Shown: positions 43,620 to 51,678 of the stretch, in pieces
How the letters are laid out: every line of letters starts with the position of its first letter
Position numbering within the stretch: position 1 is the first letter of the stretch
Origin: Chitinophagales bacterium
GTDB taxonomy: Bacteria > Bacteroidota > Bacteroidia > Chitinophagales > Chitinophagaceae
Reading direction: 5' to 3'
Assembly: GCA_017303395.1 (NCBI GenBank)
Contig: JAFLBN010000004.1
Span: forward strand, 1-64,000
Length of the DNA: 64,000 nucleotides
The notes under the pieces: generated by a model
Told to the model about the DNA's origin: nothing
The model's database searches: none
The model's input: only the letters and a program-made list of their open reading frames with translations
Translations under genes and position numbers: made by a program

Positions 43620-46022
43620 ATGAGAAATATCTATTCACGTCTCTTAAGTTTAGTAATGCTGTGCATTTTCAGTATGTCAGTAAGCGCACAGATTATTTTT
43701 ACTGAAACTTATACCTCTACTCAGGGTAATGCCACAGCTGCGCAATTGGCAAATTGGAACAACTTCAGATCTTTGCTGATACCGTTGCCATATAGCAAAA
43801 TGAAGGTAACGGGTATTACAGGTTCTGTTATTAACAGTGACTCGTGTATGGATCCAACCATTGTTCAGGACATGGCTATGCGCTTAAGGACTGCAACCGG
43901 TGCAAGCCCTACCTATACATGGGTAGATGGCACAAAAACTTGGCGTATTGGTATTTGCGGTACTGGTCCGGAGTTGAGTATGAATCAGACGATTTGTGCA
44001 TGTACCAATCCGGGACGTTCAATCAGGGGTGGTTGTACTACTTGTTTCAATAATAATGGTGCATGGGGGTTTGCTGATTGTGGTAACCCTACAGTTACAT
44101 TTATCTTAGAGTTCTTCTACGGATACCCATGTACCAGTACTCCTACTGCAAATGTTAAGGCACAAACACCGGTTTGTCCGGGTAAAAACTTTACTGTAGA
44201 TATCGATAAATTTTATGCAGATGCTACATATACTTGGGATTATTCTGATGACGGCGTAACATGGAAACCTCACCCTGCAGTTGTAGGCGCATATTCAGCA
44301 GCTATTACAGACAATATTACTGCTACACGTTGGTATCGTTGCAATATTGTATGTAATGCTAACACAAGCCTTAACTATACTACCGCACCATTCAGGGTGG
44401 ATATAGCACCATTCTACTATTGCTATTGCGATAACGGAACTGCTAATACCACCGGTTTGGATATAGGTAATATCAAAATTATACGCAAAAACACACAGGA
44501 TACAGTACTTAATAATGGTAACTCTAATCCGTTGTTGAGCAATACTTCTGCAAACAGGTCTTATACAAACTTCCAGTATCCGCCTAACAAAGAGGTTGTT
44601 ATGTACAGAGACTCTTCTTACCGTATGTTTGTAACACAGATTAACTCTACTGCTACAGCTACAAACGGTAATGTTGCTGCATTTATAGATTTGGATAGGA
44701 ATGGTACATTCGATGTCGGAGAAAGGGTTTATTCCGCTGTAATAAATTCAGGTAATATCATACCACAGACTTCAGATGACATATTCCAAATACCAAATAC
44801 TGCAAAAATTGGCAAAACAGGCCTTCGTGTAATTGTAAGCAATGGCCCTATTGATTCATGTGGTTTCGCTATGGGTCAAGGCGAGGTTGAAGACTATATA
44901 GTAGATATGCGTTATGAGCCTTGTAAAGGCCCAGTAAATGCAGGTACAATGTCATCAACATCTACATCTCTTTGTCCTGGCTATGATTATATAGCATCTA
45001 ATACCGGCTACGAAGCTTTCAAATCAGATGTTGACAGAAGTTGGATGGTATCGGCCGACAATATTGTATGGTTCAACGTTGCTAACAGTCTTGGCAAAGA
45101 CACATTGATGCGTGTATTCAATGGCCAGCCATTATATTACAAAACAAGGTCTATCTGTACGGCTACAAATGATACTTCATATGCACCTGTACTGAAAATT
45201 GATGCTAAAGCCGGATATAAGTGTTATTGCTTCAGTCAGGCTATCGGTGGAAATCCTAAAAACAGTTCCAGCTTGGTGTATAACGACAGTAGTGATATAG
45301 GTGGTATCATCTTCCACACATTCAACACAAATAGTGGTGGAGCCCACCTGTTAAATAACGCTGCACAAGAGAAACGTACAGATTATACAGATGATGCACC
45401 TATTCAGTTGGATATTGACAGCACGTACACGCTGACAGTATATCACACACAACGTACAGCTGTACATGCAGATGCAAAAATCACTGTGTTTATTGACTAC
45501 AACAATGATAAAGAATACGATATCCCTGAAGAAAGGGTATATACAGGCTTTACTAATGTTGGTAGCTTTACTGTTGTAGATAACATCACTATACCTAATA
45601 AAGCAATTACCTACGTGCCTACAGGAATGCGTGTAATACTTAATAATAATGTAGGTCCTAATACACCTTCTGATGAAGCATGTGGCCCTTATACTTCGGG
45701 TGAAACAGAAGATATGATGGTTATCATCAACAGGAAATTCCCTACAGGTATTAACAATACTTCAGGCATTAATAATCTTGGTGTATATCCAAACCCTGCA
45801 AAAGACAAATGCAAACTGCAATTCAGTGGCGCTTACAATGCTAAAGAGGTAACAGTTACCATCACCAGCATTACAGGCCAGAAACTGATGCAGGAAACAT
45901 ACACACACAATGGTGGCACGTTTACCAAAGATGTAGATGTAGCTAAATATACACGTGGTGTGTACTTTGTAGAGGTTGCTGCAGATGGCATAAAAGCTAC
46001 TCAGAAACTGGTACTGGAATAA
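43620..46022 (+). CDS. T9SS-secreted GEVED-domain protein
   Basis: An 800-residue secreted protein counted from the ATG at 43620. A TTG three codons upstream is ignored. The signal peptide is MRNIYSRLLSLVMLCIFSMSVSAQ. The first 200 mature residues are rich in Cys and Gly (CGTGPELS, CACTNPGRSIRGGC, TTCFNN) and match nothing I know. Two GEVED-type modules follow (FIDLDRNGTFDVGERVY...GQGEVEDYIVDM and FIDYNNDKEYDIPEERVY...SGETEDMMVII), thought to bind calcium or polymers. A T9SS sorting tail (LGVYPNPAKDKCKLQFSG...) closes the protein. It is likely a surface or released adhesin/enzyme. It is preceded by about 240 bases without genes. Confidence 0.85.
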   Translation: MRNIYSRLLSLVMLCIFSMSVSAQIIFTETYTSTQGNATAAQLANWNNFRSLLIPLPYSKMKVTGITGSVINSDSCMDPTIVQDMAMRLRTATGASPTYTWVDGTKTWRIGICGTGPELSMNQTICACTNPGRSIRGGCTTCFNNNGAWGFADCGNPTVTFILEFFYGYPCTSTPTANVKAQTPVCPGKNFTVDIDKFYADATYTWDYSDDGVTWKPHPAVVGAYSAAITDNITATRWYRCNIVCNANTSLNYTTAPFRVDIAPFYYCYCDNGTANTTGLDIGNIKIIRKNTQDTVLNNGNSNPLLSNTSANRSYTNFQYPPNKEVVMYRDSSYRMFVTQINSTATATNGNVAAFIDLDRNGTFDVGERVYSAVINSGNIIPQTSDDIFQIPNTAKIGKTGLRVIVSNGPIDSCGFAMGQGEVEDYIVDMRYEPCKGPVNAGTMSSTSTSLCPGYDYIASNTGYEAFKSDVDRSWMVSADNIVWFNVANSLGKDTLMRVFNGQPLYYKTRSICTATNDTSYAPVLKIDAKAGYKCYCFSQAIGGNPKNSSSLVYNDSSDIGGIIFHTFNTNSGGAHLLNNAAQEKRTDYTDDAPIQLDIDSTYTLTVYHTQRTAVHADAKITVFIDYNNDKEYDIPEERVYTGFTNVGSFTVVDNITIPNKAITYVPTGMRVILNNNVGPNTPSDEACGPYTSGETEDMMVIINRKFPTGINNTSGINNLGVYPNPAKDKCKLQFSGAYNAKEVTVTITSITGQKLMQETYTHNGGTFTKDVDVAKYTRGVYFVEVAADGIKATQKLVLE

Positions 46023-46044
46023 TTCATACCCCTTCAATAAAACT

Positions 46045-46069
46045 AAAGCCCCTGAAATTCAGGGGCTTT
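46045..46069. terminator. Bidirectional hairpin terminator
   Basis: AAAGCCCCTGA and TCAGGGGCTTT, flanked by A/T. It serves the GEVED gene and the leftward LEA-type lipoprotein gene. Confidence 0.9.
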
Positions 46070-46074
46070 ATTAT

Positions 46075-46539
46075 TTAAAACAGGTTCAGCTTTTTCTTGC
46101 CCTCGTAGTTGATGGGGATGTTTATCATAACCCCTCGTCCGGCTTTCACATTGCCTTTCAGGCGTATGTTCACTTCATCGTTCGACATCAGGGCAACTGC
46201 ATTGGGCAATACAGACTTCAAATCGGCTGTCAGCGTAACGGGGAGCAAGAAGGTGCTTGACGCCGGTACATTAAACTTCTTATCGAGCATGGCATGACCT
46301 ACCAGCTTATCGTTTATGTACAGGTCTACATCAGCATCTTTCAGCGTCATGCCATACTTGTTGGGGTTGTAGAACTGTACGTCCATACCAACTTCGGGGC
46401 TCAGACTTATTTTACTGATACGAAAGTTCTTAACATCCTGATAAACAAGATCTTTCGGGCTAGCACATGATGCCAAAAAAAGAGCGCTTACGCCGGCAAA
46501 GGCATTAAGCGCTTTTTTGTAAATAGTATATGTAATCAC
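46075..46539 (-). CDS. LEA14-like (LEA type 2) lipoprotein
   Basis: A 154-residue lipoprotein. The signal peptide ends in the lipobox LASC (Cys near residue 25). The mature part is a beta-rich LEA-2 fold: VGMDVQFYNPNKYGMTLKDADVDLYINDKLVGHAML then SSTFLLPVTLTADLKSVLP. These domains are immunoglobulin-like and are found in many bacterial envelope proteins, but their function is unclear. The start is GTG at 46539; no ATG exists before the lipobox. It lies eight bases after the transketolase subunit gene, so both share one transcript. Confidence 0.85.
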   Translation of the reverse strand: MITYTIYKKALNAFAGVSALFLASCASPKDLVYQDVKNFRISKISLSPEVGMDVQFYNPNKYGMTLKDADVDLYINDKLVGHAMLDKKFNVPASSTFLLPVTLTADLKSVLPNAVALMSNDEVNIRLKGNVKAGRGVMINIPINYEGKKKLNLF

Positions 46540-46547
46540 TTTTGTGC

Positions 46548-47504
46548 TTATTTACGCTTCATCACTTTCTCTACTGCTGCAATGATATTGCTCTTACCAA
46601 GACCGTATTTCTCCAGCAGGTCTGTTGGTGTACCACTTTCGCCGAAAGTATCGTTTACTGCTACATACTCTTGCGGTGCAGGGAAGTTTTTAGCCAGTAC
46701 CTGTGCTACGCTATCGCCCAGGCCACCGTTTGCCTGATGCTCTTCAGCAGTAACCACACATTTTGTCTTTTGTACAGACTTCAGGATAGCAGCTTCGTCC
46801 AGCGGCTTGATGGTGTGCATATTGATAAGCTCTACAGACACACCTTTTGCAGCCAGTTCTTTCGCAGCTTCTACAGCCGTCCATACAAGGTGACCACATG
46901 CTATAATGGTTACATCTGTACCTTCTGCCAATACTTGTGCTTTACCTATTACAAACTCCTGATCAGGCGCAGTAAAGTTGGCCCATTTCGGACGGCCGAA
47001 ACGCAGGTAAACAGGACCTTCGTGCTCAGCAACCGCTATTGTAGCCGCTTTAGTCTGGTTGAAATCACATGGAACGATAACCGTCATACCCGGCAGCATT
47101 TTCATCATGCCTATGTCTTCCAGTACCTGATGGGTAGCACCGTCTTCGCCCAACGTAAGGCCTGCGTGAGATGCACATATCTTCACATTCTTGTTGCTAT
47201 ATGCAACAGACTGACGAATCTGATCGTAAACACGGCTGGTGCTGAAGTTGGCAAACGTAGTGGTGAAAGGTATTTTACCACCTACCGTCATACCTGCAGC
47301 AACGCCTATCATATTAGCCTCTGCAATACCACACTGCACATAGCGTTCAGGGAATTCTTTCATAAATTGGTTCAGCTTCAGCGAGCCTGCAAGGTCTGCA
47401 GTTAGTGCTACCACATTAGGATTGCGGCGTGCAGCTTCCACTATACCCTCTCCAAAACCCGAACGGGTGTCTTTTTCATTCAGAATGTTGATGTCCTGTA
47501 TCAT
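46548..47504 (-). CDS. Transketolase, C-terminal subunit
   Basis: The C-terminal half of a split transketolase (318 residues). It has the Pyr-type domain GFGEGIVEAARRNPNVVALTADLAGS and FPERYVQCGIAEANMIGVAAGMTVGGKIPF, then HAGLTLGEDGATHQVLEDIGMM, and a C-terminal domain (KPLDEAAILKS..., TAEEHQANGGLGDSV). It would pair with an N-terminal subunit carrying the PP domain, which binds thiamine diphosphate, to move two-carbon units between sugar phosphates. In many genomes the N-half is the immediate upstream gene; here the upstream neighbour is SUI1 and no N-half lies in the window. The length excludes a full transketolase. Confidence 0.88.
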   Translation of the reverse strand: MIQDINILNEKDTRSGFGEGIVEAARRNPNVVALTADLAGSLKLNQFMKEFPERYVQCGIAEANMIGVAAGMTVGGKIPFTTTFANFSTSRVYDQIRQSVAYSNKNVKICASHAGLTLGEDGATHQVLEDIGMMKMLPGMTVIVPCDFNQTKAATIAVAEHEGPVYLRFGRPKWANFTAPDQEFVIGKAQVLAEGTDVTIIACGHLVWTAVEAAKELAAKGVSVELINMHTIKPLDEAAILKSVQKTKCVVTAEEHQANGGLGDSVAQVLAKNFPAPQEYVAVNDTFGESGTPTDLLEKYGLGKSNIIAAVEKVMKRK

Positions 47505-47557
47505 TTATTGCTAATATGAGGCGCAAAAATAAGCTTTTCAGTTGGCAATTTTGGTTG

Positions 47558-47896
47558 CTATTTTGTCATGGTATATCCCCAATCTTTCAGCCAGGCTATT
47601 ACCTTGTCTTTGTAGTCGCCCTGAATGAGGATGAGCCCTTCTTTGGCACTGCCGCCCGCACCGCACTTGGTTTTCAGTTGCTTGCCAAGCGCTTCAAGGT
47701 CGTCTGCCGTGCCGATGAAGCCTTCAACAAGCGTCACCACCTTGCCCGCACGCTGCTTGCTATCCAGCTTTACACGCAGCTTCTGCTTTTCCTTTGGCAA
47801 GGTTTCGGCGGCTGCCTCTTCGGGAAAGTCGTTATAGTAATCGTTGTTGGTGCTATATACGAGCCCGTCTGGGCGGGGTTTGTTCTTGTTGCTCAT
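47558..47896 (-). CDS. SUI1/eIF1-like translation initiation protein (YciH type)
   Basis: A 112-residue protein with an N-terminal extension (residues 1-38, acidic) and a SUI1 domain: LRVKLDSKQRAGKVVTLVEGFIG, LGKQLKTKCGAGGSAKEGLILIQGDYKDKVIAWLKDWGY. Bacterial SUI1 proteins act on start-codon selection. GAGGSAK is the typical loop. It lies 53 bases upstream of the transketolase subunit gene. A long leader (about 370 bases upstream without genes) carries nested inverted repeats. Confidence 0.9.
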   Translation of the reverse strand: MSNKNKPRPDGLVYSTNNDYYNDFPEEAAAETLPKEKQKLRVKLDSKQRAGKVVTLVEGFIGTADDLEALGKQLKTKCGAGGSAKEGLILIQGDYKDKVIAWLKDWGYTMTK

Positions 47897-48018
47897 ATCA
47901 TCTCAAAATCAGAAAGTAAAAGTAAAAAAGAAAAAGCGGTGTCCGGAGTTTTCAGCGACTATTTAAAAGTTTTTATATCTGTTGATAGTTTTTGATAGTA
48001 TTTGTTCAGTTTTTGTTT

Positions 48019-48137
48019 TGTAACCGTTTCGGGGTATTGATTATCAATGCTTTTGCAACAGGATATGGTTACAAATTGCCTGCCTTGCGGACAGGCAGGT
48101 TCCAGTTTGTTGCATAGTGTTATGTTTTTCGGTTACA
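48019..48137. other. Nested inverted repeats, candidate structured RNA element
   Basis: Outer arms TGTAACCG (48019-48026) and CGGTTACA (48130-48137) enclose a second pair TGCAACA (48054-48060) and TGTTGCA (48108-48114), which encloses a third, CCTGCCT (48079-48085) and AGGCAGG (48093-48099). A small hairpin ATTGA/TCAAT lies at 48036-48048. The transcript would be a branched structure on either strand. The inner stem resembles intergenic repeats of other Bacteroidota. No known RNA family was recognised. Confidence 0.5.
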
Positions 48138-48216
48138 CGTTTCATTTTTGTTTCGGCAAAAAAACTCCAAATTATTAATAACAAATTTACGAAATAAATC
48201 ACTCTTTATAAAATGA

Positions 48217-48245
48217 AAAAAGCACAGCATAAATGCTGTGCTTTT
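48217..48245 (-). terminator. Terminator of the thioredoxin gene
   Basis: AAAAGCACAGCA and TGCTGTGCTTTT around a short loop, 20 bases past the stop of the leftward thioredoxin gene. Confidence 0.9.
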
Positions 48246-48264
48246 GAGTATGCGAAGTACTGTC

Positions 48265-48774
48265 CTATTTGTTATTCAGTATCTTATTGGCATTGGCAAG
48301 AAAGGCTTCTTCTTCTTTACCACGCTCTGATTGCGGATAACCCAGCGAACCTAAACCACTAATATTGAACTTGCCTGTTTTGGCATCCTTAGCCATATTG
48401 AACATCCAGATGGTAGGATAGCCCTGCACCTGAAAGAACTGTTGCAGCTCTGCATTTTGCCTTGCCAGTTTTTCAGGTAGTTGTTTATTGCGGGGGAAAT
48501 CGAGCTCCAGCAATATCACATTTTTCTTTGCCCATTCTTTAAAGCCCGGTTTGCTGAATACTGCAGCCTCCAGCCTGTGGCACCAGCCGCACCAATCGCT
48601 ACCTGTAAAGAATGCGAATACAGGTTTCTTGGTTTTCTCATTCAGCTTTTGCACCTGATAGATATCTGTGTACCAGGTAAGCCCGCCTTTTACTTCCTGT
48701 GCCTGCGTGTTTACTGATAATGCGAGCAACAATACAGCCAGTAGTGTGTTGTATAGTATTCTGATGTTTTTCAT
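48265..48774 (-). CDS. Periplasmic thioredoxin-family protein
   Basis: A 169-residue exported protein with a signal peptide (ending TQAQ, about residue 26) and a thioredoxin fold. The redox motif is SDWCGWCHRLE (CGWC), preceded by KKPVFAFFTG; the cis-Pro loop is QGYPTIWMFN. The WCGWC form is typical of the DsbD C-terminal or DUF255-like branch that handles disulfides in the envelope. It has its own terminator. A partner protein cannot be named. Confidence 0.87.
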   Translation of the reverse strand: MKNIRILYNTLLAVLLLALSVNTQAQEVKGGLTWYTDIYQVQKLNEKTKKPVFAFFTGSDWCGWCHRLEAAVFSKPGFKEWAKKNVILLELDFPRNKQLPEKLARQNAELQQFFQVQGYPTIWMFNMAKDAKTGKFNISGLGSLGYPQSERGKEEEAFLANANKILNNK

Positions 48775-48857
48775 TGCAACGGAAAGCTACGAAAAATGAA
48801 CGATACAGATGGGGGTAAAGGCGCGGCAGTTTGTCTTACCTTCATAAATTGCAGACA

Positions 48858-49472
48858 ATGAAGTATAAACGGATATGGATTATTATGTGTGTGCTGGCTA
48901 CCATCATTGGTATCTACCCCATTATATATTTCATCTTCGGCGGCAGGATAGCATTGCTGAGCAGCAAACCGGATGCTGTTTACAACAGCCTGCTGTGGCA
49001 GGTATGCTTCTACACACATATACTTGGCGGCGGTATAGCATTGCTCTCGGGTTGGCCACAGTTCAGCAATAAGCTGCGCCAACGCAGGGTGAGGCTGCAC
49101 CGTAATATGGGCAAGGTGTATATGGTAGCTGTATGGTTGAGTGCCTTAACAGGTATATACATTGGCTGGTATGCCAATGGCGGAGTGGTAGCTGCCGCGG
49201 GCTTTGTAACACTTGGCATCATCTGGTTTTACACCACACTAAAGGCCTACCTGCATATACTGCAAAGAAATATAGCTGCACACAGGCAGATGATGGTGTA
49301 TAGCTATGCCTGCACTTTTGCCGCGGTTACGTTGCGTATATGGCTGCCCTTGCTGAGCATAGCCACGGGCGATGGCGCTACGTCTTACATCATAGTATCG
49401 TGGCTGTGCTGGGTACCCAATCTTGCTGTCGCGGCTGTATTGCACAACAGGCAAACAGTGTATGTTGCATAA
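48858..49472 (+). CDS. DUF2306-family multipass membrane protein
   Basis: A 204-residue membrane protein with about six hydrophobic helices. The family pattern includes HILGGGIALLSGWPQF, LHRNMGKVYMVAVWLSALTGIYIG and HRQMMVYSYACTFAAVTLRIWLPLL, in which His residues lie in membrane helices, suggesting a haem or metal site. DUF2306 proteins have no settled role. The ATG at 48858 is chosen over an upstream TTG. The gene is divergent from the thioredoxin gene with 83 bases between the starts. Confidence 0.85.
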   Translation: MKYKRIWIIMCVLATIIGIYPIIYFIFGGRIALLSSKPDAVYNSLLWQVCFYTHILGGGIALLSGWPQFSNKLRQRRVRLHRNMGKVYMVAVWLSALTGIYIGWYANGGVVAAAGFVTLGIIWFYTTLKAYLHILQRNIAAHRQMMVYSYACTFAAVTLRIWLPLLSIATGDGATSYIIVSWLCWVPNLAVAAVLHNRQTVYVA

Positions 49473-49604
49473 CATCCTTAATTTCTGTCTCATTCCAAAC
49501 AGATATGTTAAAACTACGCTACAGATAACCGTGTAAAGCGTTAAAATACTGCAAACATAGCATATCAGGCACGGTATTGGCACTACTACTGCAAAACGTA
49601 TGTT

Positions 49605-50084
49605 ATGAAAAAGATAATCATGATTTCGGCACTGATGGTTGCTACTGCTGTTGCAGCCAACGCACAGGTAAACGTAAACGTGAACATCGGCATGCAACCT
49701 GCATGGGGGCCTGTAGGCTACGACTATGTACGTTACTACTACCTGCCCGATGCGGATGCTTACTACGATGTAAACAGCAGAGCGTTTGTAGTATTTGCCA
49801 ACGGCGCATGGGTGCGCAGGTCTGCACTACCACGCCCTGTAGATTTGTACCGCGTACATAAAATAGTGATAAATGATGCCCAGCCGTGGAGAAGGCATAC
49901 GGTGTACCACGACAGGTATATAAGCTACCGCGGCCGCCCCAGCAATGTGGTGGTGATACGCGACAGCCGCGAGCCTAAATATCATAAAGGCAATAATGGT
50001 AATGCTTACGGGCATTATAACAGAAATGATAACAGACATGGCCATGAAAAAGGCCACGGAAAAAAACACGGAAAAGGAAGATAG
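49605..50084 (+). CDS. Exported hypothetical protein with His/Lys/Gly-rich tail
   Basis: A 159-residue protein with a signal peptide (MKKIIMISALMVATAVAANAQ) and a mature half rich in aromatic residues (YVRYYYLPDADAYYDVNSRAFVVF). The end from about residue 130 is basic and rich in His, Gly, Asn and Lys (HGHEKGHGKKHGKGR), which could bind metals or anionic polymers. The middle resembles other Bacteroidota exported proteins that have no name. Placed alone between DUF2306 and the SGNH gene. No function is proposed. Confidence 0.7.
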   Translation: MKKIIMISALMVATAVAANAQVNVNVNIGMQPAWGPVGYDYVRYYYLPDADAYYDVNSRAFVVFANGAWVRRSALPRPVDLYRVHKIVINDAQPWRRHTVYHDRYISYRGRPSNVVVIRDSREPKYHKGNNGNAYGHYNRNDNRHGHEKGHGKKHGKGR

Positions 50085-50111
50085 GATGTTTTGGTATGTG
50101 TTGGTTTGAAG

Positions 50112-50137
50112 GAGCCGCACCCGTATGGGTGCGGCTC
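50112..50137. terminator. Bidirectional hairpin terminator
   Basis: GAGCCGCACCC-GTAT-GGGTGCGGCTC, a perfect 11-pair stem between convergent genes. Confidence 0.9.
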
Positions 50138-50144
50138 TGTTGTT

Positions 50145-51395
50145 TTATAGACCAATCATCAGTTTCCCACTGTCTGTCCTTCCCCCCTCGCCTATCAACT
50201 GATATACATAAACTGCAGGTTTCAAATCGGCTATATTTATGACTGTATCATTATCTGCATCATTAACAGCCTTTACAAGCTTACCTTCCAAATTATATAT
50301 CATCAAAACGCTACGTCCGTTTCCTGATGAATGAATTCTTATTTCATTCAATGCAGGATTAGGATATATAAATGTTGATTGATTGTTATTAATACTTTGT
50401 ACTGAATTGGCAGACGTTAATACTACAGTGGTATCATATTCATTCATACAACCATTTTTATAAGTAACCAGTTTTACTTTGTAGGTTCCTGTAGAAGCAT
50501 AGATTACAGGAGCAGGTGAAACAAGTTTACTGTTTGTTCCGTTTCCAAAATCCCACTTCAGACTATCATAGACAGCACTATTATTAATAAATGTTACTGT
50601 GTTTCTGCTTGTAGTGAAAGAAAAATGTGCAAATGGTTTATATCGTTTGAACCTCCAATCGGCAGTATTTGTAAATACAACACTATCGGATAATTGCTGT
50701 GCATAGTTACATTTTGTGGTATCTAAACCCGCGTAATACTTTATGCCTTTTACTCTCTTTTTGAAAATAGTAGACGCAAACGAACAAGCAATAGCATAAG
50801 AGCCCAAAGCATTGGGATGAATATCGCCAAAAGAACCCCAAAGAAAATCTGCAGGTTTATTTTGCCACAAATTCCTCATTACCTCTCCCGCGGGACACAA
50901 ATATGTATTCGCAGAATCTGCAAGTTTCATGATGTTAGCTTTTATAAGTGTCTGGGTATTTAAATAATTTGTTTTTGCCTGTGCAGAATTATCTGCAACA
51001 CCATAACTTATTTCATAAAAAATAACCTGCGCACAAGGACTGTACTTGTAGATAGAGTCAATGAGGGTTTTACCTTTGGTAATCGTTTCATTAATGGGGA
51101 ATGAATACCCCGGGGACTCATTAGAGCCCGGCTGTAAGACAACATAATCCCAGCCGCCTTTGGCAAAATGTTGGTAAACATTATTATCAGCAATATGGTT
51201 AACAAAGCCCGTACCGCCGGGAGCATATACAGTAACATCTAAGGAGTCGTTCCATTGTAATGCAATCTGCTTTACAGTTTCAGGCATATTATTATAATAT
51301 GTGAGACTGTTGCCTATGAATAGTATTTTTTTCTGAGCAGAAAATGCAGCGAAATGACTGAGGATGAATAAAACAGTAATTAATCGAGTAAACAT
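50145..51395 (-). CDS. SGNH hydrolase with PKD domain and T9SS tail
   Basis: A 416-residue secreted protein: signal peptide (ending FSAQ), an SGNH/GDSL hydrolase domain with block I FIGNSLTYYNN, block II-like Gly in APGGTGF and block V GDIHPNALGS (Asp-x-x-His), a PKD-like beta sandwich (SFTTSRNTVTFINNSA...WDFGNGT), and a T9SS sorting tail (FIYPNPALNEIRIHSSG). The hydrolase likely acts on esters or sugar acyl groups outside the cell. I start at the ATG at 51395 because it gives a proper signal; a longer frame upstream adds twelve residues. About 283 bases upstream hold no gene. Confidence 0.87.
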   Translation of the reverse strand: MFTRLITVLFILSHFAAFSAQKKILFIGNSLTYYNNMPETVKQIALQWNDSLDVTVYAPGGTGFVNHIADNNVYQHFAKGGWDYVVLQPGSNESPGYSFPINETITKGKTLIDSIYKYSPCAQVIFYEISYGVADNSAQAKTNYLNTQTLIKANIMKLADSANTYLCPAGEVMRNLWQNKPADFLWGSFGDIHPNALGSYAIACSFASTIFKKRVKGIKYYAGLDTTKCNYAQQLSDSVVFTNTADWRFKRYKPFAHFSFTTSRNTVTFINNSAVYDSLKWDFGNGTNSKLVSPAPVIYASTGTYKVKLVTYKNGCMNEYDTTVVLTSANSVQSINNNQSTFIYPNPALNEIRIHSSGNGRSVLMIYNLEGKLVKAVNDADNDTVINIADLKPAVYVYQLIGEGGRTDSGKLMIGL

Positions 51396-51633
51396 ATATT
51401 CCGGGATGAATTTTGCACCTAAGACTGTCAAGCTTAATCATTCAGTTGGTAGAAGAATGAATATCATACCGATATTGACACAAGAATGACAAATAATTGA
51501 TTTTCAATTAGTTCTAGTGAATCAATATCATATATAACGGGTGTGAATGCTCTACTGTTTGGAATTTGTAAATAATAATCTGCATATAAACCTTTATACA
51601 AATAGTACATAACACAAGAGCTTATATATCTTC

Positions 51634-51661
51634 TTGCTTAAGCTCATTTCGCTTACCTTTG
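51634..51661 (+). promoter_or_regulatory. Bacteroidota-type promoter for purL
   Basis: TTG at 51634-51636, a spacer of 17 bases, and TACCTTTG at 51654-51661, with the purL ATG only 17 bases further. This would give a very short leader. Confidence 0.6.
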
Positions 51662-51678
51662 CACTTTCTTTTAAATAT

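Larger units (their letters stand above)
47897..48264. other. Gene-free stretch upstream of the SUI1 gene
   Basis: A 370-base AT-rich stretch without open frames. It holds the thioredoxin terminator (48217-48245), a minus-strand -7-like TAAATTTG (48190-48183), and a nested inverted repeat structure (48019-48137). If that -7 element is used, the SUI1 mRNA would have a leader of almost 290 bases. Confidence 0.6.

Noticed and set aside
46542..47405. A long plus-strand frame opposite the transketolase subunit
   Set aside because: Cys- and Tyr-rich shadow of a clear gene on the other strand.
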